Positions 16,394-26,055 of a stretch of DNA of 64,000 nt are shown here, one piece after another. Below the pieces are notes generated by a model. It searched no databases and was not told the origin of the DNA. It was given only the letters and a program-made list of their open reading frames with translations. The stretch lies in the NCBI GenBank assembly GCA_002404155.1, contig DHJC01000081.1, positions 1-64,000 on the forward strand. Reading direction: 5' to 3'. The DNA is from Chloroflexi bacterium UBA4730 (GTDB taxonomy: Bacteria > Chloroflexota > Limnocylindria > P2-11E). Both the position numbers and the translations under genes were made by a program. Position 1 is the first letter of the stretch, and each line of letters starts with the position of its first letter.

Positions 16394-19357
16394 CTAGGCC
16401 ACGACGCCCCGCACTTGCCGCGCGCTCCACGATTCGGTGCAGATGGCGTTGTAGGGACACTGGATGCAGGTGCGCGCTTCGGGCCGCTCCGGTTCCGCGG
16501 GGAACTGCCGCGCTCGGATCTTCCCGGCGGTCGAGGTGATCACAGCGGCGATCGCGCCCATCGCGTCGGGCGTCGGCTTCACCTCACCGCGCTGTCCGGT
16601 CTCGAGGAACACCAGCGCGGTCTTCGCCGGCAACTCGCCGAAGGTCTTCTGGTAGGCGAGGGCGTAGACCGGGAGCTGCATGTTCTTCGCGGCTCGGCGC
16701 TGCGGGGTGTCTTCCTGGCCATCGAGAACGCTGCTCTTGTAGTCCGCGACCTCGACCCCATCGGCAGTCTTGTCGACGCGGTCCCATTGGCCGACGACTC
16801 GATCGTTCCCGAGCATGAACGAGAACCGCTGCTCGACCAGCTCCGGCGCAGGTCTGCCCTGCTCATCCTCGAAGAAGCGGCGGAGCGCGACGAGCCCAGC
16901 CTCGAACCGCTCGCTCTCGTGTTCGGGCGAGATGAATCCCCCGCCGACCCACGATGAGCGAAAGGTTGCCTCAAGCTCGGAGAGCCCCAGATCGTGGCCC
17001 TCCTGCTTGCGGCGCAGGAAGTGTGCGACGGCGCGGTGAAGCGCCTTGCCGTAGACCATCGGCGGCGTGTCCAGCACCGGGATATTGAGTACGTGGGCGA
17101 ACCGGTAGCGGAGCGGGCAGCGCCGGTAGTCGTCGATCTCGGTGTACGAGAGGGTCAGCACGTTGTCCGCACCGAGGCGCGGCAGCGGGCTATCGACCTC
17201 GGTCGGCGCGACGGCGAATCGCTGCAGCTCGTCATACGCCGCAAGTCGCACGCTCCTCGCGGCCGGGCGGCGGCCGAGGGCCTCGCCGATGAACCGGCTT
17301 GGGCGGTGACCGCGGGTCCCGCCGTAGTCGGTCGCGCTGGTGAAGAAGAACGCGTCCTTCGCCCGCGTCATCGCGACGTAGGCGAGCCGGCGCTCCTCGG
17401 CGACGTGGCGGTCGCGGTCGCTTTGGGGCGTGCGGGCTAGGCCCTCGGGCAGGCGAAGATCCGGCAGCCGCAGGCTCCCCGGCAGCCGTTCCTCCGTCGC
17501 GACGACGAGGTACACGACGCCGAACTCGAGCCCCTTGGCCTTGTGGACGGAGAGGACGTTCACCGCCGACTCGGACTGCTCGAAATCGGCGGCGGCGGGA
17601 TCGTCACCCGCCTCCCGAAGGAGCTGGAGGTGCGGCACGACGAACGACGCGCGGTCCGTGGGCAAGGCTTTGCCGGCGCTTTGAACGAGGCGGAGAAACT
17701 TCGCCACGTTGCGGCCCTGCTCCTCAGCGAGGGCGGAATCCGGATCGCGGTAGCGATCCAGCAGCTTCGATCGCTCAAGGAAGTCGAATAGCAGCTCCGC
17801 GGTCGTGCGCTCCGCGGCGCGCGCGGAGTACAGCTCGAGGTCGTCGATCAGCTTCTTCGCGGCGGCCACCGCGTCCGTGGAGAAGCCGGGGGCCTCATCG
17901 CGAGCGACCTCCTCGAACAGATCGCGGAGCGGCCGCTGCCGGCGGGTCTGGGCCTCGGCGAGCTTCGCCAGCTCGGCGGGCGGGAACGCGTACAGCGACG
18001 ACGTCGCGAGGAAATAGACGTGCGGCGAGTCCGAAGGCGAAGCGACGGCGGTCAGGAACGACACCAGCAGCCGGATCTCGTCGCGGTCGTAGAGCTGGCC
18101 CCCGCCCGAGAAGTGCGCCGGGAGGCCCCGGCGGGCAAGGGAGTTGAGGACGCGCGTGGCGTCGGAGTTGTTCCGGACGAGCACCGCGAAGTCGCCGAGC
18201 TTCCGCCCGGTCTTGATCGCCGCGTCGGCGATCCGGTCGGCGACGGCCTCGGCTTCCTCTGCCCCGCTCGCGAACTGAAGGTGGTCGACCTCGACGGCCT
18301 CGCCGGCCGGGCGGCCCTGCAGCTTCTTGTCGATGCCGAGGCGGTCCTCGAGCCGGTCGGGGTTGTTCCGGATGAGCGCGTAGGCCGCGTCCAGGAGCGC
18401 CTGGCCTGATCGGCGGTTCTCCACCAGGGTGACCACCTTGGCGTCGGGGTAGGCCGCCCGGAACGCATCGAAATTCGACAGCGTCGCGCCACGCCAGGCG
18501 AAGATCGACTGGTCGTCGTCGCCGACCACCGTGAGATTGCGGTGCGCCGCGACCAGGCGCTCGATCAGCTTGAACTGGGCGTCATTGGTGTCCTGGAACT
18601 CGTCGACCAGGACGTATCGGTAGCGCTCGGCGAGCCGGCGCGCGGCCCCGGGATGGTGCCGGAGGACGCGCAGGGAGAGGGCGATCTGGTCGCCGAAATC
18701 GATCACCCCGGCCCGCTCCTTCAGCGCCGTGTACGCGGCGTAGGTCGCCGCGAGCTCGGCCTGGGCCTCGGCTTCGTCGCGGGTGGCGTCGTCGCCGGCT
18801 TCGTCCACCATGTTCCTGGCGAAGGCCACGTAATCCTCAGGGGCGATGTCATCGTCGCGGGCGCGCCCGAAGAGGTCGAGGAGAGCGCGCACATGCCGGA
18901 CCGGGTCCCCGGCCGGCCGGTAGCGCTTCAGGGGAAGGTCCGAGAACAGGTGCTCGCGGACGAAGATGACCTGTTCGGCCGGCGAGAGCACGCGCAGCTC
19001 GCCGGCCCGCCCGAGCTCGAGCGCGAACTCGCGGAAGACCTCGTCCCCGAACGAGTGGAACGTTCTGATCGCGGCGTCGTTGAGACCGAGCGGGGTGTAG
19101 AGGTCGACGCGCTCCTGCATCGTCGCGGCGGCCTTCTCGGTGAACGTGAGGGCCAGGATCTGATGGGGCTTCGCCCGTCCGGACGCGATGAGGTGGACGA
19201 TCCGCGCGGTGAGAACATGGGTCTTGCCGGTGCCGGCCCCGGCGACGATGAGCAGCGGACCTTCGCCGTGCTCGACCGCTTCGCGCTGCTCGGCCGTGAG
19301 GGCTCGGAGGATGTCCGGCCGCTCCTCGCCCAGCGGGAAGCTGAGCTGCTCGGTCAC
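16394..19357 (-). CDS. UvrD/PcrA-type helicase fused to a Fe-S PD-(D/E)XK nuclease
   Basis: The 987-residue protein begins with a superfamily 1A helicase: Walker A AGAGTGKTH near 39-47, DEFQDTNDAQ (motif II), GDDDQSIFAWRGA (motif III), VHKAKGLEF (motif V) and YVAMTRAKD (motif VI). The last ~270 residues form a RecB/AddB-like nuclease with a leading Cys (YRRCPLRY), a histidine motif (GKALHRAVAHF), EVADYKSS as the D-X-K catalytic centre and a closing CIQCPYNAIC, the cysteine set of Fe-S nucleases. This is a single-chain double-strand-end resection or repair enzyme. GTG 19357 overlaps the trmFO stop. Confidence 0.92.
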   Translation of the reverse strand: MTEQLSFPLGEERPDILRALTAEQREAVEHGEGPLLIVAGAGTGKTHVLTARIVHLIASGRAKPHQILALTFTEKAAATMQERVDLYTPLGLNDAAIRTFHSFGDEVFREFALELGRAGELRVLSPAEQVIFVREHLFSDLPLKRYRPAGDPVRHVRALLDLFGRARDDDIAPEDYVAFARNMVDEAGDDATRDEAEAQAELAATYAAYTALKERAGVIDFGDQIALSLRVLRHHPGAARRLAERYRYVLVDEFQDTNDAQFKLIERLVAAHRNLTVVGDDDQSIFAWRGATLSNFDAFRAAYPDAKVVTLVENRRSGQALLDAAYALIRNNPDRLEDRLGIDKKLQGRPAGEAVEVDHLQFASGAEEAEAVADRIADAAIKTGRKLGDFAVLVRNNSDATRVLNSLARRGLPAHFSGGGQLYDRDEIRLLVSFLTAVASPSDSPHVYFLATSSLYAFPPAELAKLAEAQTRRQRPLRDLFEEVARDEAPGFSTDAVAAAKKLIDDLELYSARAAERTTAELLFDFLERSKLLDRYRDPDSALAEEQGRNVAKFLRLVQSAGKALPTDRASFVVPHLQLLREAGDDPAAADFEQSESAVNVLSVHKAKGLEFGVVYLVVATEERLPGSLRLPDLRLPEGLARTPQSDRDRHVAEERRLAYVAMTRAKDAFFFTSATDYGGTRGHRPSRFIGEALGRRPAARSVRLAAYDELQRFAVAPTEVDSPLPRLGADNVLTLSYTEIDDYRRCPLRYRFAHVLNIPVLDTPPMVYGKALHRAVAHFLRRKQEGHDLGLSELEATFRSSWVGGGFISPEHESERFEAGLVALRRFFEDEQGRPAPELVEQRFSFMLGNDRVVGQWDRVDKTADGVEVADYKSSVLDGQEDTPQRRAAKNMQLPVYALAYQKTFGELPAKTALVFLETGQRGEVKPTPDAMGAIAAVITSTAGKIRARQFPAEPERPEARTCIQCPYNAICTESWSARQVRGVVA

Positions 19358-20736
19358 GGGATGGCGGCGAGCGCGTCGGGCTGCGGGTCGGACTCGGCCA
19401 TTGCGACCACGCTCGGTGCGACCAAATCCGGTCGCGAGGCGACGAAGCGCGCGAACGACGCCCGGGCCCGAGCCAGGTGGGCGCGGGCCCGCTCGCGTTT
19501 GTCCGCCCGGCGAAGCGGTTCGTCGAGCGGCGGGAAGAGTCCCCAGGTGGCGTTCATCGGGGCGAACTCGCGTTGCGGCGTCGTGACATACCGGACCAGC
19601 GCGCCGATCGCCGTGTCGTCCGGGAACACGACATCCCCCTCCCCGGCCACGCCCGCTGCGACGTTGAGGGCCGCGACCAGGCCGCTCATCGCCGACTCGA
19701 GGTAGCCCTCGACGCCGACCAGCTGCCCCGCGAGGGAGGTCCGCGGCGCAAAGCGCAGCCGGTGCGACGGGCCGAGCAGAGCGGGCGAGTTCACGTACGT
19801 GTTGCGGTGCATGACCCCGAGCCGGGCGAACTCCGCGGTGGCCAGCCCCGGCAGGGAGCGGAAGATCCGGCGCTGCTCCGGCCAGCGGAGGTTCGTCTGG
19901 AACCCGACGAGGTTGTAGAGATCGCTCGCCGCGTCGTCCGGGCGGAGCTGCACCACGGCGTAGGGGCGCCTCCCGGTCTTCGGATCGACGAGCCCGAGCG
20001 GCTTCAGCGGACCGAACCGGAGCGTCTCGGGACCGCGGCGGGCGAGCTCCTCCACAGGCAGGCAGGCCTCGAACCACATCGTCTTCTCGAAATCGCGTAG
20101 CTCCACCTGCTCGGCGCCGACGAGCGCGGCGACGAAGGCCTCGTAGGCCGGGCGGTCCAGCGGGATGTTCAGGTAGGCGTCGCCGCCCTTCCCGTAGCGC
20201 GACGCCCGGAAGAGGACGCTGTGGTCGAGGGACGCACCGACGACGATCGGAGCGGCCGCGTCGAAGAAGTGCAGGTGCTCCTGCCCGGTGAGCCGCTCGA
20301 TGGCCAAGGCCAGGTCCGGCGACGTGAGCGGGCCGGTGGCGATGATCGTCGTTCGCGCAGGGTCGATCGCCGTGAGCTCGCCACCGACCCGCCGCACACC
20401 CGCATGGGCGAGCCCCGCCTCGACCGAGGACGCGAAGGCGTCGCGGTCGACGCTCAGATCCTGCCCCGATGGCACGCGGGCGCCATCGGCTGCGCGAAGG
20501 ACGAGCGAGCCGAGCTGGCGCAGCTCCTCTTTCAGGAGGCCGGCGGCGACCTCGGGCACGTCGGACTTGAAGGAGTTCGTGCAGACGAGTTCGGCCGGCC
20601 GCGCGGTCCGGTGGGCCGGCGTGGTCTTGTTCGGCCGCATCTCGAGGAGTTCGACCGGGATGCCGCGCCGCGCGAGCTGCCAGGCCGCTTCGGACCCGGC
20701 CAGTCCTGCACCGACGACCAGAACGGATTCGCTCAT
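19354..20736 (-). CDS. trmFO: methylenetetrahydrofolate-tRNA-(uracil-5-)-methyltransferase TrmFO
   Basis: TrmFO makes ribothymidine at U54 of the tRNA T loop using folate and FAD. The 460-residue protein has the FAD-binding VVGAGLAGSEAAWQLARRG motif at the N-terminus, CTNSFKSD with the conserved cysteine, GYLESAMSG and the C-terminal NATWGLFPPL segment. The ATG at 20736 is 11 bases after the aminopeptidase stop. A TAGGAT hexamer 7 bases before the ATG could also act as a separate leaderless promoter. Confidence 0.95.
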   Translation of the reverse strand: MSESVLVVGAGLAGSEAAWQLARRGIPVELLEMRPNKTTPAHRTARPAELVCTNSFKSDVPEVAAGLLKEELRQLGSLVLRAADGARVPSGQDLSVDRDAFASSVEAGLAHAGVRRVGGELTAIDPARTTIIATGPLTSPDLALAIERLTGQEHLHFFDAAAPIVVGASLDHSVLFRASRYGKGGDAYLNIPLDRPAYEAFVAALVGAEQVELRDFEKTMWFEACLPVEELARRGPETLRFGPLKPLGLVDPKTGRRPYAVVQLRPDDAASDLYNLVGFQTNLRWPEQRRIFRSLPGLATAEFARLGVMHRNTYVNSPALLGPSHRLRFAPRTSLAGQLVGVEGYLESAMSGLVAALNVAAGVAGEGDVVFPDDTAIGALVRYVTTPQREFAPMNATWGLFPPLDEPLRRADKRERARAHLARARASFARFVASRPDLVAPSVVAMAESDPQPDALAAIP

Positions 20737-20746
20737 CCGTTCTATC

Positions 20747-22207
20747 CTAGGTCCGGGCGTAGCGCTCCGCGAGCGCGACGAGCGTCCTGACCGACGGACC
20801 CTGCGGCCCCTTCGGCGAATGCGACCGGTCGCGGTCGCTCCAGAAGGTCCCCGCGATGTCGAGGTGCGCCCACTCGGTGCCGTCCTCGACGGCGGCATCG
20901 AGGAACGCCGCGGCCTTGATCGCGCCGCCCTCACGGCCGGCGCTGTTGGTCAGATCGGCGATGTCGCTCTTGATCTCGTCGCGGTACTCGTCGGTGAGCG
21001 GCATCGGCCACAACCGATCCCCCGCCTCGACGCCGACGCGACGGACCTCGTCGACGAAGGAGTCCGGCTTTCCGAACAGGCCGCTGAAGTGGTTCCCGAG
21101 CGCGACGGCGATCGCGCCGGTCAGCGTCGCGACGTCGACGACCCGCGTCGCGCCTTCGCGCTGCGCGTACGTGATGCCATCCACCAGGACAAGGCGGCCT
21201 TCGGCGTCGGTGTTGATGACCTCGACGGTCTTGCCACTCATGCTCGTGAACACGTCGCCGGGCTTCGTCGCCCCACCGCCTGGCAGGTTCTCGGTGCACG
21301 GAGCGACCGCGATGACGTTGACCTTTGGCTTGAGCGCGGCGATCGCGGTCATCGCGGCGATGACCGAGGCCGCGCCGGTCATATCGGCCTTCATATGGTG
21401 CATGCCCTCGGCAGGCTTGATCGAGATGCCGCCGGAGTCGAAGGTGATGCCTTTCCCGACCATCCCAAGGTCGAAGCCCTTGCCGCCGCGGCCGCGGTAG
21501 CGAAGAACGATGCACTGCGGCGGCTCGTGACTGCCCTGCGCGACCGAGAGGTAGCTGAACATCCCGAGGCTCTCGCATTTCTTGCGGTCGAGCACCTCGA
21601 TGTCCAGGCCGGCCTCCTTCGCGAGCGCGCGAGCCTCCTGCGCGACGATCGTGGGCGTCATCTTGTTCGCGGGCTCGTTCGCCATGCGGCGGGCGAGGTT
21701 CACCGCCTGGCCGACGGCGTCGCCGCGTCGGATCGCATCGCGGACGTTCCCTTCGGCGACGATGCTCACGGTCGAAAGCGGCGGCAGCCGGCGCTCCTCA
21801 GGCTTGCTCCGGTGCGCTTCGGGCCGCCACATCGCGAAGTGGGCGCCCTCGACCGCGGCTTGAACGGCCCGCGCCTCGCCGATCGTCCCGTCGACGTAGA
21901 TCGCGGCGGTCTTCGCGTCGGTCTTCCAGAGCGACTTGATGCCGGCGCTCGCGATGTTCCGGGCGCGCTCGGCGTCGTACTCGGCACGTTTTCCGGCGCC
22001 GACGACGACGACACGGCCTTCCTTGTCCCCGCCCACGTGGGTGAACACGTTGTAGAGGCTCGCGGCGCCGCGCTCTCCGGCAAGACGCTCCACGATCGCG
22101 CGCTTGCCGCGCGCGAGAGACTTCGGTGCCTGCCTGTCGTCGAACAGCGGGACGATCGTGACGTCGGCCTGGGCCGCGTCGGCCGGGCGAACGGCGCGGA
22201 ACTTCAT
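20747..22207 (-). CDS. pepA: leucyl aminopeptidase (M17 family)
   Basis: This 486-residue M17 aminopeptidase removes N-terminal residues from peptides using two metal ions. The metal-binding core is intact: GKGITFDSGGISIKP, MKADMTGAA and the family signature NTDAEGRL, followed by the catalytic arginine. The ATG overlaps the selB stop codon (ATGA), so it is probably translated with the selenocysteine genes. Confidence 0.95.
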   Translation of the reverse strand: MKFRAVRPADAAQADVTIVPLFDDRQAPKSLARGKRAIVERLAGERGAASLYNVFTHVGGDKEGRVVVVGAGKRAEYDAERARNIASAGIKSLWKTDAKTAAIYVDGTIGEARAVQAAVEGAHFAMWRPEAHRSKPEERRLPPLSTVSIVAEGNVRDAIRRGDAVGQAVNLARRMANEPANKMTPTIVAQEARALAKEAGLDIEVLDRKKCESLGMFSYLSVAQGSHEPPQCIVLRYRGRGGKGFDLGMVGKGITFDSGGISIKPAEGMHHMKADMTGAASVIAAMTAIAALKPKVNVIAVAPCTENLPGGGATKPGDVFTSMSGKTVEVINTDAEGRLVLVDGITYAQREGATRVVDVATLTGAIAVALGNHFSGLFGKPDSFVDEVRRVGVEAGDRLWPMPLTDEYRDEIKSDIADLTNSAGREGGAIKAAAFLDAAVEDGTEWAHLDIAGTFWSDRDRSHSPKGPQGPSVRTLVALAERYART

Positions 22208-24150
22208 TGCCTCTCCCCTTCGTGGCTGCGAGCGCCATGGATCGCGCGATGGAGCTGCTGGTGGCTGGTAGCGGGATCGTGGATGAGGACGCGATCATCG
22301 CCCACGCGTCGCGTCAGGCCATGATCGTCGAGGAATTGTAGCAACGGAAGGACGTGCTTCCGGCTCGATCCGGTGAGATCGCGTGCCTTCGCGACGGTCA
22401 TCGGGCCATCCTGCAGTGCGTCGATGATCGCGTCGCCGAATCGTTCGACCGCGTCTGGCAGGAAGACGCCGTCCGTGCCGACCCGGATCAGGTCGCCGCG
22501 ATCGGCGAGGGCCACCAGGACCTCGAGATCGATCCCGTGGTCCCGCCGCAGCGTCACCGCGCTCGGCGGCTGGAGCGGGGCACGCGCCAATGCCGCGCGG
22601 GCGCCGGTCCAGCGGGCCTCTTGCTCCGCGGTGAGCGCCGGCGTGTGCGCTGGCAATGCGAGCGCGCTCCCGCGCTCCGCGATGCGGCCATCCGCGACGA
22701 GCCGCGCGACGAGCGCGGCATAGCGCTTCGGCGGGAGGTCGAGCGCGCTGCGGACCTCCTCGCGCGACGCGCCGACGCGAAGCGGCGCCTTGCGATGGGC
22801 CATCGCGAGCGTGCGCTCGACGCGCGTCGCGAGGGTCTCGAACGCCTCGCGCGAGATCGCCGCATCGGCGAGCGGGACGGCGCGGCCCTCGGCGACGAGG
22901 GCGGCATATGCGGCATCGCGCTCCGCCGCATCGAGGCCGCTGCGCTCCCCTGCCTCGGCCGGCGTTCGGGGCGGGTCGAACGAGGCGAGCAGCCGGTCCG
23001 CGGCCGAGGGCGCGCTCCGGCGTTCGAGCGCGGCAACCGCATCGGCTCGGGTGCGGGTCCGTTCGCCCGTCGTGTCCGCGATCACGCCGCCGCCGAGCGT
23101 CTCGGATGGCGACGGCCGCCGGACCACGAGCCGGTCGCCGACCGCGGCCGCGAGCGGCGTCACGAGACGCAGCTGCACCCACCCCGTTTCGCCGGGACCG
23201 ATCGCGCGACCTTCCAGCACCGAGACGCGGGCGATGGCCTCGGCGGTGCCGGCGTGCACCCGGACGGTGTCGTCGTGCTCGAGCGGCCCGCTCACCTCCG
23301 CCAGCACTGACAGCCGCACACCGAGCAGCGACGTGGGCCTGAGCGCGCCGGGCTGTACCAGGACCATGCCGCGCGCGAGCGCGTCCTTCTCGATGCCGGC
23401 GAGGTTCGCCGCCACGCGCGAGCCGGCCCGGGCGATCTCGATCGCCCGGCGGTGGGTCTGCAGCCCGCGAATGCGCCCGCGCAGCCCGCCCGGCACGACC
23501 TCGACCTCCTCGCCGACGCGGACCGATCCGTCGACCAGGGTGCCGGTCACGACGGTGCCGAACCCGGTCATCGTGAAGGCGCGATCGATCGGCAGGCGTG
23601 GCCGGCCGAGGTCCCGGCGCGGCGGGGCCGCGCCCAGTACGGACTCGAGCGATGCGAGCAGCTCGTCGAGCCCGCGGCGCGTCGTCGCCGACACCTCGAG
23701 GATCGGTGCGTCCGCGAGCGGGGTCCGTCCGAGCGCCGCGCGCACCTCGGCTCGCACGAGCGCGACCCATTCGTCATCGACCAGGTCACGTTTGCTCAGG
23801 GCGACCACGCCGCGGTCCACTCCGAGGAGCTCGAGGATCGCGAGATGCTCGCGGGTCTGGGGCATCACGCCCTCGTCGGCCGCCACCACGAGCACCACCG
23901 CGTCGATGCCGCCGATCCCGGCGAGCATGTTGCGGATGAAATCCTGATGGCCGGGCACGTCGACGATGCCGACGTCCGCGCCGCCCGGCAAGGTCAGCCA
24001 CGCGAAGCCGAGGTCGATGGTCATGCCCCGCTCTTGTTCCTCGCGAAGCCGGTCGGGGTCGATGCCGGTGAGCGCGCGGATGAGCGTGGACTTTCCGTGA
24101 TCGACGTGGCCCGCCGTTCCGACGACACGGATCGGCGCATCGCCGGTCAT
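22204..24150 (-). CDS. selB: selenocysteine-specific elongation factor SelB
   Basis: SelB delivers Sec-tRNA to the ribosome at UGA codons marked by a SECIS hairpin. The 648-residue protein has an EF-Tu-like G domain (GTAGHVDHGKSTL, VDVPGHQDFIRNM, SKRDLVD), beta-barrel domains, and a C-terminal block of winged helices from about 400 onward that binds SECIS RNA. The length and winged-helix tail separate it from EF-Tu. selA is two genes upstream on the same strand. Confidence 0.95.
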   Translation of the reverse strand: MTGDAPIRVVGTAGHVDHGKSTLIRALTGIDPDRLREEQERGMTIDLGFAWLTLPGGADVGIVDVPGHQDFIRNMLAGIGGIDAVVLVVAADEGVMPQTREHLAILELLGVDRGVVALSKRDLVDDEWVALVRAEVRAALGRTPLADAPILEVSATTRRGLDELLASLESVLGAAPPRRDLGRPRLPIDRAFTMTGFGTVVTGTLVDGSVRVGEEVEVVPGGLRGRIRGLQTHRRAIEIARAGSRVAANLAGIEKDALARGMVLVQPGALRPTSLLGVRLSVLAEVSGPLEHDDTVRVHAGTAEAIARVSVLEGRAIGPGETGWVQLRLVTPLAAAVGDRLVVRRPSPSETLGGGVIADTTGERTRTRADAVAALERRSAPSAADRLLASFDPPRTPAEAGERSGLDAAERDAAYAALVAEGRAVPLADAAISREAFETLATRVERTLAMAHRKAPLRVGASREEVRSALDLPPKRYAALVARLVADGRIAERGSALALPAHTPALTAEQEARWTGARAALARAPLQPPSAVTLRRDHGIDLEVLVALADRGDLIRVGTDGVFLPDAVERFGDAIIDALQDGPMTVAKARDLTGSSRKHVLPLLQFLDDHGLTRRVGDDRVLIHDPATSHQQLHRAIHGARSHEGERQ

Positions 24151-24242
24151 TGCACGCCGGGCGCCGGACCGCAGGTCGCGAACAGCGCCGGCACGACGAC
24201 GAAGGCGAGCAGCAAAAGGCCGATGATCCAGAGGGCGAGCAC
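24147..24242 (-). CDS. possible 31-residue single-helix membrane protein
   Basis: Between ridA and selB a short frame encodes one strong membrane helix (ALWIIGLLLLAFVVVPALF) and a short tail with a single Cys. Its stop overlaps the selB ATG (ATGA). No SD was seen before the GTG at 24242, and the frame is open further upstream without a better start. It may be a genuine small protein or chance. Confidence 0.35.
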   Translation of the reverse strand: MLALWIIGLLLLAFVVVPALFATCGPAPGVQ

Positions 24243-24283
24243 GATCCCGGTGGCCCGCAGCGGGAGCGGCTGCCGGTGGTCCG

Positions 24284-24676
24284 CTACTTCACGCGGATCG
24301 CGACGCACTCGATCTCCACCCGGAAGCCGCGCGGCAGTGACGCGACCCCGACGGTCGACCGGGCGGGCCGGTGCTCGCCGAACCGTCTCGCGTAGACCTC
24401 GTTCATCGCCGCGAAGTCCGCCATGTCGACGAGGAACACCGTCGTCTTCACCACGTGTGCGAGATCCGACCCGGCCGCGTCCAGCACCGCGGCGAGGTTG
24501 TCCAGCGTGCGCTCGGTCTCCGCCGCGACGTCGCCTCTTCGGTTCTCGCCCGTCGCGGGATCGATGGCACCTTGCCCGGCACAGAACACGAGCTCTCCGG
24601 CGACGATCGCCTGGCTGTACGGCCCGATGGCCTTCGGTGCGCCGTCGGTCGCGATGCTGCGGATCTCGGTCGGCAT
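24284..24676 (-). CDS. ridA: RidA-family reactive enamine/imine deaminase
   Basis: RidA hydrolyses reactive 2-aminoacrylate-type enamines made by PLP enzymes such as IlvA. The product of about 130 residues has KAIGPYSQAI, VFCAGQGAID, AAVLDAAGSDL and the arginine-containing signature RPARSTVGVASLPRG. The ATG at 24676 is preferred because GGAAAGG lies 6 bases upstream and the resulting N-terminus fits the family; another ATG at 24691 adds five residues. It is embedded between selA and selB. Confidence 0.9.
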   Translation of the reverse strand: MPTEIRSIATDGAPKAIGPYSQAIVAGELVFCAGQGAIDPATGENRRGDVAAETERTLDNLAAVLDAAGSDLAHVVKTTVFLVDMADFAAMNEVYARRFGEHRPARSTVGVASLPRGFRVEIECVAIRVK

Positions 24677-24693
24677 ATTCGGCCTTTCCATTC

Positions 24694-26055
24694 CTATGAG
24701 GTCCTTCCGCTACGGTCCACGAGCGCGCCAATCACGGCGGCTACCAGCGGCTCGTCCTGCTCGGGCAGCACGCTCCGCAGGTCGAGCACGACGCGATCGT
24801 CGATGATCCGCGAGATCACCGGCGGATCGGCCCTTCGCAGCGCGCCGACGGCGCGCGCCGCGGACGAGGCCGAAAGGGCAACGCCGCGCGACGGCTGGGT
24901 CTCCTCGGGCAGCGATCCCCCGCCGACGGTCGACCTGGTCTCGACCACCGCTGCGGGGATGCCGGCGGCCTCGAGCCGCGCCGCGAGCACCTTCGCGCGC
25001 TTCGCGAGCCGGGCGGGTGTCTCGGCGATCAGCCGCCACACCGGGAGCGTCTCGAGCGCGGTGCCGTCGCGGTAGGCCGCGACCGTCGCCACCAGCGCCG
25101 CGATGGTGAGCTTGTCCGGACGGAGCGCGCGCATCAGCGGGTGCGTGCGCAGTTTCGCGATCGCCTCGGCACGGCCCGCGACGATGCCGGCCTGCGGCCC
25201 GCCGAGCAGCTTGTCCCCGCTGAAGGTCACCACGTCCGCGCCGTCGCGGATGGCCTCCTGAACGGTCTCCTCGCGTCCGAGACCGAATCGCGCCGTATCG
25301 AGCAGCGTGCCGCTCCCGAGGTCGTGGATGAACGCGACGCCGCGCTCGCGCGCGAGCGTCGAAAGATCCGGTGACGCGGCCTTCGCGACGAAGCCACGCA
25401 GCGTGAAGTTGCTCGCGTGCACGCGGAGAATGGCGCCCGTCTTCTCCGTGATGGCGTTCGCGTAGTCGCGCACATAGGTGCGGTTCGTGGTCCCGACCTC
25501 GACGAGCTTGGCGCCGGACCGCGTGAGCACGTCGGGGATCCGGAAGCCGCCGCCGATCTCGACGAGCTCGCCGCGCGCGACGATGACCTCGCGCTTGCCC
25601 GCGAGTACTGCGAGCGCCAGCAGGACCGCCGCCGCGCCATTGTTTGCGACGACCGCGTCCTCGGCCCCCGTGACCTCCGCGATGAGGCGCGCGGCGTGGC
25701 CGTGCCGCTCGCCGCGCGCGCCGCGTTCGAGGTCGTACTCGACGCTCACCGTGCCGCTTGCGTCGCGGATCGCTACGAGCGCAGCGTCGGAGAGGGGGGC
25801 CCGGCCGAGATTCGTGTGGAGCACGACGCCGGTCGCGTTGATCACCCGCCGCAGCGTGGGCGCGTCGCCCTTCGCGATCCGGTCGCGGGCGAGCTTCGCG
25901 TAGGCGGCGGCATCGAGGATCTCGCTGCCGGCCGTGCGGGCGGCCGCGAGGACCTCGCGCACCGCCGTCGTGAGGCGCCTCCGATCGGACAGGTCCTCCG
26001 GCGATGCGCGGAGCACGGCATCGACCGACGGAACGCGACGTCGTGGATCGGTCAT
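24694..26055 (-). CDS. selA: L-seryl-tRNA(Sec) selenium transferase SelA
   Basis: SelA converts Ser-tRNA-Sec to Sec-tRNA-Sec with selenophosphate using PLP. The 453-residue protein shows INATGVVLHTNLGRAPLS, NNGAAAVLLAL and the PLP lysine in SGDKLLGGPQAG (Lys282), at normal family length. The ATG at 26055 overlaps the diacylglycerol-kinase stop (ATGA). With selB it gives this organism bacterial selenocysteine insertion. selC and selD are not in the window. Confidence 0.95.
   Translation of the reverse strand: MTDPRRRVPSVDAVLRASPEDLSDRRRLTTAVREVLAAARTAGSEILDAAAYAKLARDRIAKGDAPTLRRVINATGVVLHTNLGRAPLSDAALVAIRDASGTVSVEYDLERGARGERHGHAARLIAEVTGAEDAVVANNGAAAVLLALAVLAGKREVIVARGELVEIGGGFRIPDVLTRSGAKLVEVGTTNRTYVRDYANAITEKTGAILRVHASNFTLRGFVAKAASPDLSTLARERGVAFIHDLGSGTLLDTARFGLGREETVQEAIRDGADVVTFSGDKLLGGPQAGIVAGRAEAIAKLRTHPLMRALRPDKLTIAALVATVAAYRDGTALETLPVWRLIAETPARLAKRAKVLAARLEAAGIPAAVVETRSTVGGGSLPEETQPSRGVALSASSAARAVGALRRADPPVISRIIDDRVVLDLRSVLPEQDEPLVAAVIGALVDRSGRTS

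Noticed and set aside
16394..20077. A 1227-residue version of the helicase starting inside trmFO
   Set aside because: The extra 240 residues overlap trmFO in another frame and are Arg/Pro-rich shadow translation; the GTG at 19357 overlapping the trmFO stop fits the local pattern.
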